DNA from: Pseudomonas purpurea
GTDB lineage: Bacteria > Pseudomonadota > Gammaproteobacteria > Pseudomonadales > Pseudomonadaceae
Length of the DNA: 64,000 bases
NCBI RefSeq assembly: GCF_039908635.1
Contig: NZ_CP150918.1
Coordinates: 992,001-1,056,000 of the forward strand
Reading direction: 5' to 3'
A model generated the notes under the pieces. The model did not search any database and was not told the origin of the DNA. It saw only the letters and a program-made list of their open reading frames with translations. Positions within the stretch are counted from its first letter, which is position 1; each line of letters begins with the position of its first letter. A program made the translations under genes and the position numbers. Shown here piece after piece: positions 55,383 to 64,000 of the stretch.

Positions 55383-56730
55383 ATGAGTGCAGTTGAAAGC
55401 GTCGGCCCACAAGCGTTGCCGGCACTGCAAGAGCAGGTCGAGCAGATCATCGCCGAAGCCAAGCGCCAGGGCGCCAGTGCCTGCGAAGTCGCGGTTTCTC
55501 TGGAGCAGGGCCTGTCGACCTCGGTGCGCCAGCGCGAAGTTGAAACCGTCGAGTTCAACCGCGACCAGGGCTTTGGCATCACCTTGTACGTTGGGCAGCG
55601 CAAAGGCTCGGCGAGCACCTCGGCCAGTGGCCCGGACGCGATCCGCGAAACCGTCGCGGCAGCGTTGGCGATTGCCAAGCACACCTCCGAAGATGAAAGT
55701 TCGGGTCTGGCCGATGCTGCGCTGATGGCCAGGGACTTGCAGGATTTCGACCTGTTTCACGCCTGGGACATCACCCCCGAACAAGCCATCGAACAGGCGC
55801 TGGCCTGTGAAGCGGCGGCATTTGCCGCCGACAGCCGGATCAAGAACGCCGACGGCACCACGCTCAGCACCCATCAAGGTTGCCGCGTGTACGGCAACAG
55901 CCACGGTTTTATCGGTGGTTATGCCTCTACGCGCCATAGCTTGAGCTGCGTGATGATCGCCGAGGGCCGACGGCCAGATGCAGCGTGATTACTGGTACGA
56001 CGTGAATCGCCAGGGCACGTTGCTGGCGGACCCGGCCAGCATCGGCCAACGCGCTGCACAACGTGCGGCCAGCCGTTTGGGCGCCCGTCCGGTGCCGACC
56101 TGTGAAGTGCCGGTGCTGTTTTCCGCTGAATTGGCGGGTGGCCTGTTTGGCAGTTTTCTCGGCGCGATTTCGGGGGGCAACCTGTACCGCAAGTCGTCGT
56201 TCCTCGAAGGCGCACTGGGTCAGAAGCTGTTCCCTGAATGGCTGACGCTGGATGAGCGTCCGCACCTGATGCGTGCCATGGGCAGCTCGGCGTTCGATGG
56301 CGACGGTCTGGCGACGTACGCCAAACCGTTCGTCGAAAAGGGTGAGTTGGTGTCCTATGTGTTGGGTACGTACTCGGGTCGCAAACTCGGCATGCCAAGC
56401 ACCGCCAACGCGGGCGGCGTGCATAACCTGTTCGTCACCCACGGCGACGAAGACCAGGCGGCGTTGCTGCGCCGGATGGGGCGTGGCTTGCTGGTGACCG
56501 AGTTGATGGGCCATGGCTTGAACATGGTCACGGGTGACTATTCACGCGGTGCGGCGGGTTTTTGGGTCGAGAACGGCGAAATTCAGTTTGCGGTCCAGGA
56601 AGTCACCATCGCCGGCAACATGCGTGACATGTTCAAGCAGATCGTCGCGGTCGGTAATGATCTGGAGCTGCGCAGCAACATCCGCACCGGCTCGGTGCTG
56701 ATCGAGCGCATGACCGTGGCCGGCAGTTAA
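55383..56730 (+). CDS. pmbA: TldE/PmbA, inactive partner of TldD, frameshifted as sequenced
   Basis: Non-catalytic partner of TldD. ATG 55383 (GGAG 7 bases upstream). Two frames are seen: to 55988 and to 56730. At 55962-55968 GAGGGCC should read GAGGCC GAC GGC CAG ATG, so one extra G. Corrected length is 448 residues, normal. Conserved TldE blocks lie on both sides: [38 protein letters not shown] [55 protein letters not shown]. Probably functional in life. Confidence 0.9.
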
Positions 56731-56749
56731 ACCCTCGCGGCTTCACACA

Positions 56750-56786
56750 AAGGCGCGCCACCATTGAGGTGGCGCGCCTTTTTTGC
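56750..56786 (+). terminator. Terminator of pmbA
   Basis: AAGGCGCGCCACC and GGTGGCGCGCCTT form a 13-base stem with a 5-base loop and six T, 19 bases after pmbA. Confidence 0.93.
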
Positions 56787-56838
56787 GCCTTGCACTGGCC
56801 CTTTGTGGGAGTGGAGTGTTTTGCCATACTTGTTTTGG

Positions 56839-56873
56839 TTCTCATTATCATCTAATAATAAATCTCATTATCG
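56839..56873 (+). promoter_or_regulatory. Tandem Fur box upstream of fagA
   Basis: The motif TCTCATTATC (complement GATAATGAGA) appears twice in 35 bases, with an AT-only centre (CTAATAATAAAT). Each is a good half of the GATAATGATAATCATTATC Fur site. The site is 14 bases before the fagA start, so iron-loaded Fur should repress the fagA-fumC-sodA operon. Confidence 0.85.
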
Positions 56874-56887
56874 AATGAGCCCAGGTC

Positions 56888-57289
56888 ATGAGTTCTGCCT
56901 TGCACGAGCAGCCTTACCTTGAAAGCTGGCGTTGGATGAGTCGCCAGATCCGTTGCGCGATGAATCCTGACGAGCCGCGCCTGATCGACCACTACCTGGC
57001 CGAAGGCCGTTATCTGGGGTGTTGCACTGCCACTTCCCGGTGGACGATCGCTGAAACCTCGTTTCGTCTTCTACTCGATACCGCCGCCGACACCGCGCTG
57101 CCCTGGCATTGGCGCAGCCAGTGCCTGGACCAGGCCTGGCGCCCATTGCGCGACCTCGAACGCCTCTCTTTGTGCAATTGCCACCTCAAGCGCTGGCAAA
57201 GCTACGCCTGGCAACTGGCGACCTGCTCGTTGCAACCCTCCATTCCTCTCATAGAACTGGTGCAAGGATTTTCAGATGACAGCCTCTAA
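56888..57289 (+). CDS. fagA: FagA (Fur-associated gene) protein
   Basis: A 133-residue protein, first gene of the iron-regulated fumC-sodA operon. Rich in Trp and Cys (YLESWRWMSRQIRCAMNPDE, EGRYLGCCTATSRW, NCHLKRWQSYAWQLATCSLQ). No domain of known function. The end overlaps fumC by 14 bases. Identification rests on its position, size and composition as in P. aeruginosa; its role is unknown. Confidence 0.88.
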   Translation: MSSALHEQPYLESWRWMSRQIRCAMNPDEPRLIDHYLAEGRYLGCCTATSRWTIAETSFRLLLDTAADTALPWHWRSQCLDQAWRPLRDLERLSLCNCHLKRWQSYAWQLATCSLQPSIPLIELVQGFSDDSL

Positions 57290-58658
57290 AACGCGTATCG
57301 AACGTGACAGCATGGGCGAGTTGCAAGTCCCGGTCGACGCCTTGTACGGCGCACAGACCCAGCGTGCGGTGGACAACTTTCCGGTCAGTGGCCAGCGGAT
57401 GCCGGCGCAGTTCATTCGAGCGTTGATCCTCGCCAAAGCGGCGGCCGCCAAGGCCAACGTTGAACTCAAGCAATTGAGCGAAGCCCAGGGCAAAGCCATC
57501 GTCGATGCCGCCCAAGGCCTGCTGGAAGGCGACTTCATGCAGCATTTCCCGGTGGATATCTTCCAGACCGGCTCCGGCACCAGTTCCAACATGAACGCCA
57601 ACGAAGTGATCGCGACCCTCGCCAGCCGTTTGCTGGGCGAGCCGGTCAACCCGAACGACCACGTCAACTGTGGCCAGAGCAGCAACGACATCATCCCGAC
57701 CACCATCCACGTCAGTGCTGCGCTGGCGCTGCATGAACAACTGCTGCCAGCGTTGCTGCACCTGGTGCAGGTGATCGAGCGCAAGGCCGAGCAGGTTCAC
57801 CCGTTCATCAAGACCGGCCGCACACACCTGATGGACGCCATGCCGGTACGCATGAGCCAGGTGCTCAACGGTTGGGGGCAGCAACTCAAGGCCAACATCG
57901 GTCATTTGCAGGACCTGCTGCCGGCGTTGCAGTCCCTGGCCCAGGGCGGCACGGCAGTGGGTACCGGCATCAATGCCCATCCCGAGTTTGCGGCGCGGTT
58001 CAGTCAGCAGTTGAGCACATTGACTCAGGTGCCGTTCACGCCGGGCAAGGACCTGTTCGCATTGATCGGTTCCCAGGACACCGCCGTGGCGGTCTCCGGT
58101 CAGCTCAAAGCCTGCGCAGTGTCGCTGATGAAAATCGCCAACGACCTGCGCTGGATGAACTCGGGCCCCCTGGCCGGTCTTGGCGAGATCGAGCTTGAAG
58201 GTTTACAGCCTGGCTCCTCGATCATGCCGGGCAAGGTCAACCCGGTTATCCCGGAAGCCACGGCAATGGTGGCCGCGCAGGTGATCGGCAATGACACGGT
58301 GATCACCGTGGCCGGTCAGTCGGGCAATTTCGAGCTCAACGTGATGCTGCCGATCATCGCCCAGAACCTGCTGAGCAGCATCGAATTGCTGGCCAATTCA
58401 AGCCGTCTGTTGGGTGACAAAGCCATCGCGACCTTCAAGGTCAACGAGGCCAAGCTCAAGGAAGCGCTGTCGCGCAACCCGATTCTGGTCACGGCGCTCA
58501 ACCCGATCATTGGTTACCAGAAAGCCGCTGAAATCGCCAAAAAGGCGTATCAGCAGGGGCGTCCGGTGATCGATGTCGCCCTGGAACACACCGACCTGTC
58601 GCGCAGCCAGCTGGAAGAGTTGCTCAACCCAGAGAAACTCACGGCCGGCGGCGTGTAA
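57276..58658 (+). CDS. fumC: Class II fumarase FumC (iron-independent)
   Basis: Hydrates fumarate to L-malate without an iron-sulfur cluster, so it can replace iron fumarase under iron starvation. It has 460 residues. TGSGTSSNMNANEVIA, GQSSNDIIPT, TGRTHLMDAMPV and the signature GSSIMPGKVNPVIPE are all present. It starts within the fagA end (14-base overlap), which indicates translational coupling. Confidence 0.95.
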   Translation: MTASKTRIERDSMGELQVPVDALYGAQTQRAVDNFPVSGQRMPAQFIRALILAKAAAAKANVELKQLSEAQGKAIVDAAQGLLEGDFMQHFPVDIFQTGSGTSSNMNANEVIATLASRLLGEPVNPNDHVNCGQSSNDIIPTTIHVSAALALHEQLLPALLHLVQVIERKAEQVHPFIKTGRTHLMDAMPVRMSQVLNGWGQQLKANIGHLQDLLPALQSLAQGGTAVGTGINAHPEFAARFSQQLSTLTQVPFTPGKDLFALIGSQDTAVAVSGQLKACAVSLMKIANDLRWMNSGPLAGLGEIELEGLQPGSSIMPGKVNPVIPEATAMVAAQVIGNDTVITVAGQSGNFELNVMLPIIAQNLLSSIELLANSSRLLGDKAIATFKVNEAKLKEALSRNPILVTALNPIIGYQKAAEIAKKAYQQGRPVIDVALEHTDLSRSQLEELLNPEKLTAGGV

Positions 58659-58685
58659 TCACCGATACCGCTTTGGAGGCTCACC

Positions 58686-59147
58686 ATGGAGCACTGGAAA
58701 CGTACGATCGAAAGGGCCAATCGCTGCTTCATGCAAGGCGAACTGGTCGATGCTCGCGAGCATTACTTGCAGGCATTGGCCCTGGCTCAGGTGTTGTTCG
58801 AGCGCTGGTCGGATGCCGACGAAGCGGTAGCGGCTTGTGTGATTTCTCACCACAACCTCGCGGATTTGCACTTGCGCCTGAACCAGCCAGAGGAGAGCGC
58901 CGAGTATTTGTGCGCCATCCATCAGCGGCTGTTGCAGACCATGCAGAACACGCGTCTGGCGCCGGTCTTGCGCGAAGCTGCACTGCGCCAGAGCAGCAAG
59001 ACCTACGTCGAATTACTGAATTTCATCGGTGAGCACGGCGAGTATCCCCGGACTCACCGTTTGCTCGACAACACCGTTGTGCCGTCGGCCTCGCCCCTGA
59101 ACCCTGACGTTGCGATGGCCCCCCGTTCTCTACATGGAGCACATTGA
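58686..59147 (+). CDS. Conserved hypothetical protein of the fumC-sodA operon
   Basis: A 153-residue helical protein, ATG 58686 with GGAGG nearby. [40 protein letters not shown] and [20 protein letters not shown] read as tetratricopeptide-like helix pairs. It lies 27 bases after fumC and 1 base before sodA, the same place as orfX in P. aeruginosa. No catalytic motif; it may be a scaffold or an assembly factor. Confidence 0.82.
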   Translation: MEHWKRTIERANRCFMQGELVDAREHYLQALALAQVLFERWSDADEAVAACVISHHNLADLHLRLNQPEESAEYLCAIHQRLLQTMQNTRLAPVLREAALRQSSKTYVELLNFIGEHGEYPRTHRLLDNTVVPSASPLNPDVAMAPRSLHGAH

Positions 59148-59148
59148 G

Positions 59149-59760
59149 ATGGCTTACACCTTGCCTGCCTTGCCATACGCCTACGATGCCCTGGAACCGC
59201 ATATCGATGCGCAAACCATGGAAATCCATTACACCAAGCACCACCAGACTTATATCAATAACCTCAATGCGGCGGTTGAAGGCACCGAGTGGGCCGAATG
59301 GCCGGTTGAAAAACTGGTGGCCAGTATTCAGCAATTGCCGGAAAAGCTTCGTGCGGCGGTCATCAACCAGGGCGGCGGGCATGCCAATCACTCGTTGTTC
59401 TGGGCTGTCATGGCCCCCAAGGGCGGCGGCCATCCACAAGGTGCGCTGGCCAAGGCCATTGATGAACAGTTGGGTGGTTTCGACACCTTCAAGGACGCCT
59501 TCACCAAAGCGGCGCTGACCCGTTTCGGCAGCGGCTGGGCCTGGTTGAGTGTGACGCCGCAAAAGACGCTGGTCGTGGAAAGCAGCGGTAACCAGGACAG
59601 CCCGCTGATGAATGGCAACACGCCGATTCTCGGTCTTGACGTCTGGGAACACGCCTATTACCTGCGTTATCAGAACCGTCGCCCGGAATACATCAACGCG
59701 TTCTACAACGTGATCCATTGGCCGGAAGTTGCTCAGCGCTATCAGGCAGCGCTGGTTTAA
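59149..59760 (+). CDS. sodA: Manganese superoxide dismutase SodA
   Basis: Removes superoxide in the cytoplasm. It has 203 residues from ATG 59149. Metal ligands are H27 (EIHYTKHH), H81 (HANHSLFW), D164 and H168 (LDVWEHAYY). The Gln in NQDSPLMNG sits at the position typical of Mn rather than Fe enzymes. Induction under low iron through the operon's Fur box fits a switch from Fe-SOD to Mn-SOD. Confidence 0.96.
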   Translation: MAYTLPALPYAYDALEPHIDAQTMEIHYTKHHQTYINNLNAAVEGTEWAEWPVEKLVASIQQLPEKLRAAVINQGGGHANHSLFWAVMAPKGGGHPQGALAKAIDEQLGGFDTFKDAFTKAALTRFGSGWAWLSVTPQKTLVVESSGNQDSPLMNGNTPILGLDVWEHAYYLRYQNRRPEYINAFYNVIHWPEVAQRYQAALV

Positions 59761-59790
59761 GTCCCCACAAAACAAGATCTAAGGCCAACT

Positions 59791-60684
59791 ATGGGCACTG
59801 AAACACTGACAATCAGCAGTGGGCGAATGTTTCGTTACGCGTTGGGTTCGCTGTTGCTGTTGGCGGGCACCACTTTGTTCGTGGCCCAAGGGCTGGCCTG
59901 GCTGGACCTTGAACCAAGGATGATGCGTGCGCTGCAAGGCGGGGCGATTTGTGCGTTGGGCACGGCCCTGGGCGCTGTGCCAGTGCTGGTCATCCGGCGC
60001 ATGCCGTTGGCGCTCAGCGATACGTTGCTCGGTTTCGGTGCCGGGGTGATGCTGGCGGCGACCGCGTTTTCGCTGATCGTTCCGGGCATTGCCGCGGCCG
60101 AGAGTCTTGGGCTGTCTGCCTGGGTGTCCAGTGGGCTGATCTGTTTCGGGATACTGCTCGGGGCGTTCGGTCTGTTTCTCGTGGACCGTAAAGTCTCGGG
60201 AGCCACGCCCCCCATGCTGGCTGGCAGCCCTGATCGCCGGGTGATCCCGGCGCGCATCTGGCTGTTCGTCTTCGCGATCATTGCTCACAACATTCCGGAA
60301 GGTATGGCGGTGGGTGTTTCAGCGGGCGGCGGTATGCCGGACGCCGACAGCCTGGCCATGGGCATTGCCTTGCAGGATGTGCCGGAAGGCTTGGTGATTG
60401 CGTTGGTGTTGGCCGGGGCGGGGATGTCGCGGGTCAAGGCGTTCCTGATCGGTGCCGCCTCAGGCCTGGTGGAACCGGTGTTCGCGTTGCTGTGCGCGTG
60501 GCTGGTGAGCCTGGCCGAGATGCTCTTGCCGCTGGGGTTGGCCTTGGCGGCCGGGGCGATGCTGTTGGTGGTGACTCACGAAGTCATTCCCGAGTCGCGG
60601 CGCAACGGTCACGACAAACTCGCCAGCCTCGGGCTGATGGCCGGGTTTTGCCTGATGATGGTGATGGACACGGCGTTGGGCTGA
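59791..60684 (+). CDS. ZIP family metal transporter
   Basis: A 297-residue membrane protein with about eight helices. The metal-binding helices carry FAIIAHNIPEGMAVGVSAGG (about 164-183) and IALQDVPEGLVIALVLAG, the H-N-x-P-E-G signature and its partner. A final VTHEVIPESRRNGHDK is typical of the ZupT/GufA group. It lies 30 bases after sodA, so it may supply manganese or another divalent metal under low iron. Confidence 0.9.
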   Translation: MGTETLTISSGRMFRYALGSLLLLAGTTLFVAQGLAWLDLEPRMMRALQGGAICALGTALGAVPVLVIRRMPLALSDTLLGFGAGVMLAATAFSLIVPGIAAAESLGLSAWVSSGLICFGILLGAFGLFLVDRKVSGATPPMLAGSPDRRVIPARIWLFVFAIIAHNIPEGMAVGVSAGGGMPDADSLAMGIALQDVPEGLVIALVLAGAGMSRVKAFLIGAASGLVEPVFALLCAWLVSLAEMLLPLGLALAAGAMLLVVTHEVIPESRRNGHDKLASLGLMAGFCLMMVMDTALG

Positions 60685-60695
60685 TGACCTGCTTT

Positions 60696-60821
60696 TGTGG
60701 CGAGGGAGCTTGCTCCCGCTCGGCTGCGTAGCAGTCGTGAGATCAGCGTATACGGTGTATTTGATACATCGCGGTGGCAGGGCTGCTTCGCGGCCCAGCG
60801 GGAGCAAGCTCCCTCGCCACA
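60696..60821. repeat. REP-type inverted doublet (GAGGGAGCTTGCTCCCGC family)
   Basis: Starts TGTGGCGAGGGAGCTTGCTC and ends with its exact complement, 126 bases overall, between the convergent ZIP transporter and ptsO genes. Confidence 0.88.
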
Positions 60822-60851
60822 GAGGTCCGCCTTGCCAAAAGATAGCGGGGG

Positions 60852-61124
60852 TTACTCGCCTTCGTCGAAGAAGTTATTGATCAATGCCACCAGCGCATCC
60901 AGCGCTTCCTGTTCTTGCTCACCTTCGGTGCTCAAGTGGATTCGGGTGCCTTTACCGGCGGCCAGCATCATCATTGCCATGATGCTTTTGCCATCGACCA
61001 TGGATTCCGGCGTGCGTCCGGCTCTGATCTGGCAGGGAAACTGACCTGCGACGCCGACGAATTTTGCCGATGCGCGGGCATGCAGGCCCAGTTTGTTGAT
61101 GATTTCAATTTCCAGAGCGGGCAT
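60852..61124 (-). CDS. ptsO: HPr-like phosphocarrier NPr of the nitrogen PTS
   Basis: A 90-residue phosphocarrier, ATG 61124. H15 (KLGLHARASAKF) is the phosphorylated His and S47 (DGKSIMAMM) the regulatory Ser position. It passes phosphate from EI-Ntr to EIIA-Ntr (PtsN). Last gene of the rpoN-hpf-ptsN-rapZ-ptsO group, all on the minus strand. Confidence 0.96.
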   Translation of the reverse strand: MPALEIEIINKLGLHARASAKFVGVAGQFPCQIRAGRTPESMVDGKSIMAMMMLAAGKGTRIHLSTEGEQEQEALDALVALINNFFDEGE

Positions 61125-61139
61125 CGCGGTGTGAATCCT

Positions 61140-61997
61140 TTAGCTAAGGTCGCGGTGGCGGACCTGGACGTTCTTCAGGGTTTTTTGCAGGGCCTGGCCC
61201 AGACGTTCGGTCAGGTAGACGGATCGGTGATGCCCGCCGGTGCAGCCAACGGCGATGGTGACGTAAGCACGGTTGCTGGCGGCGAACCGTGGCAGCCATT
61301 TAAGCAGGTAGCTGGAGATGTCCTGGAACATTTCCTCGACATCCGGTTGGGCGGCCAGGTATTCGGCCACGGGAAGGTCCAGCCCCGACTGGTCGCGCAG
61401 CTCGGGTTTCCAATACGGGTTGGGCAGGCAGCGTACGTCGAACACCAGGTCGGCATCGACCGGCATTCCGCGCTTGAAACCAAAGGACTCAACCAGAAAT
61501 GCTGTGCCGGGCTCAGGCTGGTTCAGCAGTCGCAACTTGATGGTATCGCGTAGCTGGTACAGGTTCAGGTTGGTGGTATTGACCTTGAGGTCTGCGAGGT
61601 CGGCAATCGGCCCCAGCAGATTGGTTTCGTCATTGATGGCTTCGGCGAGCGAGCGATTGGCGCTGCTCAGCGGGTGGCGACGGCGGGTTTCCGAGAAGCG
61701 CTTGAGCAGTGTCTCTTCGTCGGCATCCAGGTACAGCACGTCGCACTGAATGTGGCGGCTGCGCACTTCCGCGAGTAACTCGGGAAAGCGCGACAGGTGG
61801 CTGGGCAAGTTGCGTGCGTCGATTGAAACCGCCACCAGCGGCTGGGCCAGTTCGGTGTGGATCAGTGCGCGTTCGGCAAGTTCAGGTAACAGGCCGGCGG
61901 GCAAGTTATCGATGCAGTAGTAGCCGTTATCCTCGAGTACATCGAGGGCGGTGCTTTTACCTGAGCCGGAGCGGCCACTGACGATGATCAAGCGCAT
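61140..61997 (-). CDS. rapZ: RNase adapter / nucleotide-binding protein RapZ
   Basis: A 285-residue P-loop protein. Walker A is [10 protein letters not shown] (about 7-16), followed by [11 protein letters not shown] and [12 protein letters not shown]. The C-terminal domain carries [16 protein letters not shown]. In E. coli RapZ guides RNase E to GlmZ and controls amino-sugar synthesis. Two bases separate it from ptsN. Confidence 0.95.
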   Translation of the reverse strand: MRLIIVSGRSGSGKSTALDVLEDNGYYCIDNLPAGLLPELAERALIHTELAQPLVAVSIDARNLPSHLSRFPELLAEVRSRHIQCDVLYLDADEETLLKRFSETRRRHPLSSANRSLAEAINDETNLLGPIADLADLKVNTTNLNLYQLRDTIKLRLLNQPEPGTAFLVESFGFKRGMPVDADLVFDVRCLPNPYWKPELRDQSGLDLPVAEYLAAQPDVEEMFQDISSYLLKWLPRFAASNRAYVTIAVGCTGGHHRSVYLTERLGQALQKTLKNVQVRHRDLS

Positions 61998-61999
61998 GG

Positions 62000-62464
62000 T
62001 TACCGACCGTTTTGCTCTTCCAGGACAACCTGGTACAGGGCTTCATTTGTCGCGGCGCTGCGAAGTTTTTCGCGCACATCCTTGCGGTCAAGCATGCTGG
62101 CGATCTGGCGAAGCAGTTCCAGGTGCGCATCGGTGGCGGCTTCCGGGACCAGCAATACAAACAGCAGGTCGACCGGGGCGCCGTCGATGGCATCGAAATC
62201 GATAGGAGCGTCCAGGTGCATCAGTGCACTGATGGGCGACTCGCAGCCTTTGAGGCGGCAGTGCGGGATGGCGATGCCGTTGCCAAAACCGGTTGAACCG
62301 AGTTTTTCACGGGCAATCAGGCTCTCGAAGACATCTTGCATCTCCAGATCCGGCACTTCACGGGCGATCAGGTTGGCAATTTGTTCGAGGGCGCGTTTCT
62401 TGCTGCCGCCCGGCACGTTCACGAGTGAACGGCCGGGGGTCAGGATGTTTTCAAGTCGGATCAT
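62000..62464 (-). CDS. ptsN: Nitrogen PTS EIIA protein PtsN
   Basis: A 154-residue EIIA-Ntr protein. The phosphorylated residue is H68 ([11 protein letters not shown]). [20 protein letters not shown] belongs to the usual C-terminal half. Affects potassium transport, carbon storage and alginate regulation in pseudomonads. Between hpf and rapZ. Confidence 0.96.
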   Translation of the reverse strand: MIRLENILTPGRSLVNVPGGSKKRALEQIANLIAREVPDLEMQDVFESLIAREKLGSTGFGNGIAIPHCRLKGCESPISALMHLDAPIDFDAIDGAPVDLLFVLLVPEAATDAHLELLRQIASMLDRKDVREKLRSAATNEALYQVVLEEQNGR

Positions 62465-62476
62465 GTGGGGGGAGTG

Positions 62477-62782
62477 TTAGCGACCAGTGCCTTGCAGCAG
62501 GCTCTGTTGCTTTTCCTTATGCTTTTTCAGTTGGCGGTCCAGCTTGTCCGTGAGCAGGTCGATCGCAGCATACATGTCGTCATGTTCTGCGTTGGCGACG
62601 ACTTCCCCACCGTGGATGTGCAGCGTGGCTTCGATTTTCTGTTTCAGTTTCTCGACAGCCATCGTCACTTGCACATTGGTGATCTTGTCAAAGTGGCGTT
62701 CCAGTCGGTCGAGTTTCTCACCGATGTAGGCGCGCAGGGGTTCGGTCACTTCCAGTTGGTGTCCACTGATGTTGACTTGCAT
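62477..62782 (-). CDS. hpf: Ribosome hibernation-promoting factor, short form
   Basis: A 101-residue ribosome-binding protein from ATG 62782. MQVNISGHQLEVTEPLRAYI, KLDRLERHFDKITNVQV and EVVANAEHDDMYAAIDLLTD are the conserved blocks. Short-type HPF joins ribosomes into 100S dimers together with RMF. Between rpoN and ptsN, as usual. Confidence 0.95.
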   Translation of the reverse strand: MQVNISGHQLEVTEPLRAYIGEKLDRLERHFDKITNVQVTMAVEKLKQKIEATLHIHGGEVVANAEHDDMYAAIDLLTDKLDRQLKKHKEKQQSLLQGTGR

Positions 62783-62904
62783 ACAGCTTCTCCTTCGTTG
62801 CCAGTGCATAAGGCGGCAGGCTGGTTAGCCTGTCACTAGGCTGTGTCCGGGAATTGCCTGATGGCGAATTTCCGAACACACCCTGGAACGCGGTGGCGTG
62901 GCCC

Positions 62905-64000
62905 TTACATCAACCGCTTGCGTTCGCTTGAAGGCGCGATCCCAAGGGATTCGCGGTACTTGGCGACGGTGCGGCGGGCTACCTGAATGCCTTGTGCCTC
63001 CAGTAAACCAGCGATCTTGCTGTCACTCAACGGCTTTTTCTGATTTTCCGCGGCAACCAGTTTTTTGATGATCGCGCGGATCGCCGTGGACGAGCATTCG
63101 CCGCCTTCGGAGGTGCTGACGTGGCTGGAGAAAAAGTATTTCAGCTCATAAATACCTCGTGGGGTATGCATGAACTTTTGCGTGGTTACCCGTGAAATCG
63201 TCGATTCGTGCATGCCGACCGCCTCGGCGATGTCGTGCAGGACCAGCGGTTTCATGGCTTCATCGCCGTATTCGAGAAAGCCGCGCTGGTGCTCGACGAT
63301 CTGGGTGGCGACTTTCATCAGGGTTTCGTTGCGGCTTTGCAGGCTCTTGATGAACCAGCGCGCTTCTTGCAGCTGATTGCGCATGAAGGTGTTGTCGGCG
63401 CTGGTGTCGGCGCGACGAACAAAGCCTGCGTATTGCGGATTGACTCGCAGGCGCGGCACCGACTCCTGATTCAGTTCCACCAGCCAGCGCTCGTTGTCCT
63501 TGCGCACGATCACGTCGGGAACCACGTATTCGGCTTCACTGGACTCGATTTGCGAACCCGGTCGAGGGTTGAGGCTCTGCACCAGTTCGATGACCTGGCG
63601 CAGCTCATCTTCCTTGAGCTTCATGCGGCGCATCAGTTGGCTGTAATCGCGGCTGCCCAACAGGTCGATGTAGTCGCTGACCAGGCGCTTGGCCTCGGCC
63701 AGCCAAAGGGTCTTGGCGGGCAGTTGGCGCAATTGCAGCAACAGGCACTCGCCCAGGTTGCGCGCGCCGATGCCGGCCGGCTCGAATTGCTGGATGCGAT
63801 GCAGGACGGCTTCGATTTCGTCCAGTTCGATGTCCAGCTCCGGGTCGAAGGCTTCGAGGATTTCCTCGAGGGTTTCGTCCAGGTAGCCCTGATTGTTGAT
63901 GCAGTCGATCAGGGTGACGGCAATCAGGCGGTCGGTGTCGGACATCGGCGCCAGGTTCAATTGCCAGAGCAGGTGGCTTTGCAGGCTCTCGCCGGCCGAT
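62905..64000 (-). CDS. rpoN: RNA polymerase sigma-54 factor (N-terminal part outside window)
   Basis: Sigma-54, which needs AAA+ enhancer proteins and controls nitrogen use, motility and other functions. About 365 C-terminal codons are present; the frame stays open to the window end. Core-binding region ([38 protein letters not shown]), helix-turn-helix [16 protein letters not shown], and the RpoN box [14 protein letters not shown] near the end. Confidence 0.95.
   Translation of the reverse strand, partial: SAGESLQSHLLWQLNLAPMSDTDRLIAVTLIDCINNQGYLDETLEEILEAFDPELDIELDEIEAVLHRIQQFEPAGIGARNLGECLLLQLRQLPAKTLWLAEAKRLVSDYIDLLGSRDYSQLMRRMKLKEDELRQVIELVQSLNPRPGSQIESSEAEYVVPDVIVRKDNERWLVELNQESVPRLRVNPQYAGFVRRADTSADNTFMRNQLQEARWFIKSLQSRNETLMKVATQIVEHQRGFLEYGDEAMKPLVLHDIAEAVGMHESTISRVTTQKFMHTPRGIYELKYFFSSHVSTSEGGECSSTAIRAIIKKLVAAENQKKPLSDSKIAGLLEAQGIQVARRTVAKYRESLGIAPSSERKRLM

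Overview
The window is a chromosomal segment of a fluorescent-group Pseudomonas. Coding regions are mostly GC-rich. Gene order follows, in one direction, the P. aeruginosa block piuA-piuC-Sel1 / speC / dpp-opdP / roxSR / gatBAC / mreBCD-maf-rng-yhdP / tldD-darP-pmbA / fagA-fumC-sodA / ptsO-rapZ-ptsN-hpf-rpoN. That synteny is recalled, not computed. Both ends are cut: piuA lacks its C-terminal part at base 1 and rpoN lacks its N-terminal part at base 64000.

Layout. 1-2863: siderophore receptor piuA (minus), divergent from piuC and a Sel1-repeat gene. 3066-6341: an AT-richer insert with a large alpha-pore-forming toxin that looks like XaxA and XaxB fused in one chain, plus an unrecognised 299-residue gene. 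6391-7554: speC, with a long structured leader. 8065-11533: four-gene osmoprotectant (OpuC/OsmU-type) ABC transporter. 11863-13446: prfC. 13712-17759: a coupled three-gene cassette (PLP-fold enzyme, GNAT/FemX-like transferase, MFS exporter) followed by a small secreted acidic protein. 17874-28611: dipeptide transport operon with three binding proteins, an OprD-family porin and DppBCDF, plus the decayed tail of a fourth binding protein at 28870-29001. 29204-32113: SIMPL protein and the RoxSR redox two-component system. 32186-39708: accessory genes (SbmA/YddA-like ABC protein, phospholipase C with a 63-residue partner, AEC carrier, CMD protein, Ca/Na exchanger, RlpA-like lipoprotein). 39899-43249: gatCAB. 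43460-52307: mreBCD, maf, rng, yhdP. 52378-56730: nitrilase-family amidase, tldD, darP, pmbA. 56888-60684: Fur-regulated fagA-fumC-orfX-sodA and a ZIP transporter. 60852-64000: nitrogen PTS genes, hpf and rpoN.

Four conserved genes (Ca/Na exchanger, mreB, yhdP, pmbA) are each broken by a one-base frameshift. All four sit in short G/C runs containing GGCC. Because mreB is normally indispensable for rod shape, I read these as sequence errors rather than real mutations.

The best candidates for new biology are the single-chain Xax-type toxin with its unknown neighbour (3066-6341) and the PLP enzyme/GNAT/MFS cassette (13712-17317), which has the make-up of a small-molecule biosynthesis and export unit. 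I saw no CRISPR array, tRNA, rRNA or intact insertion sequence.
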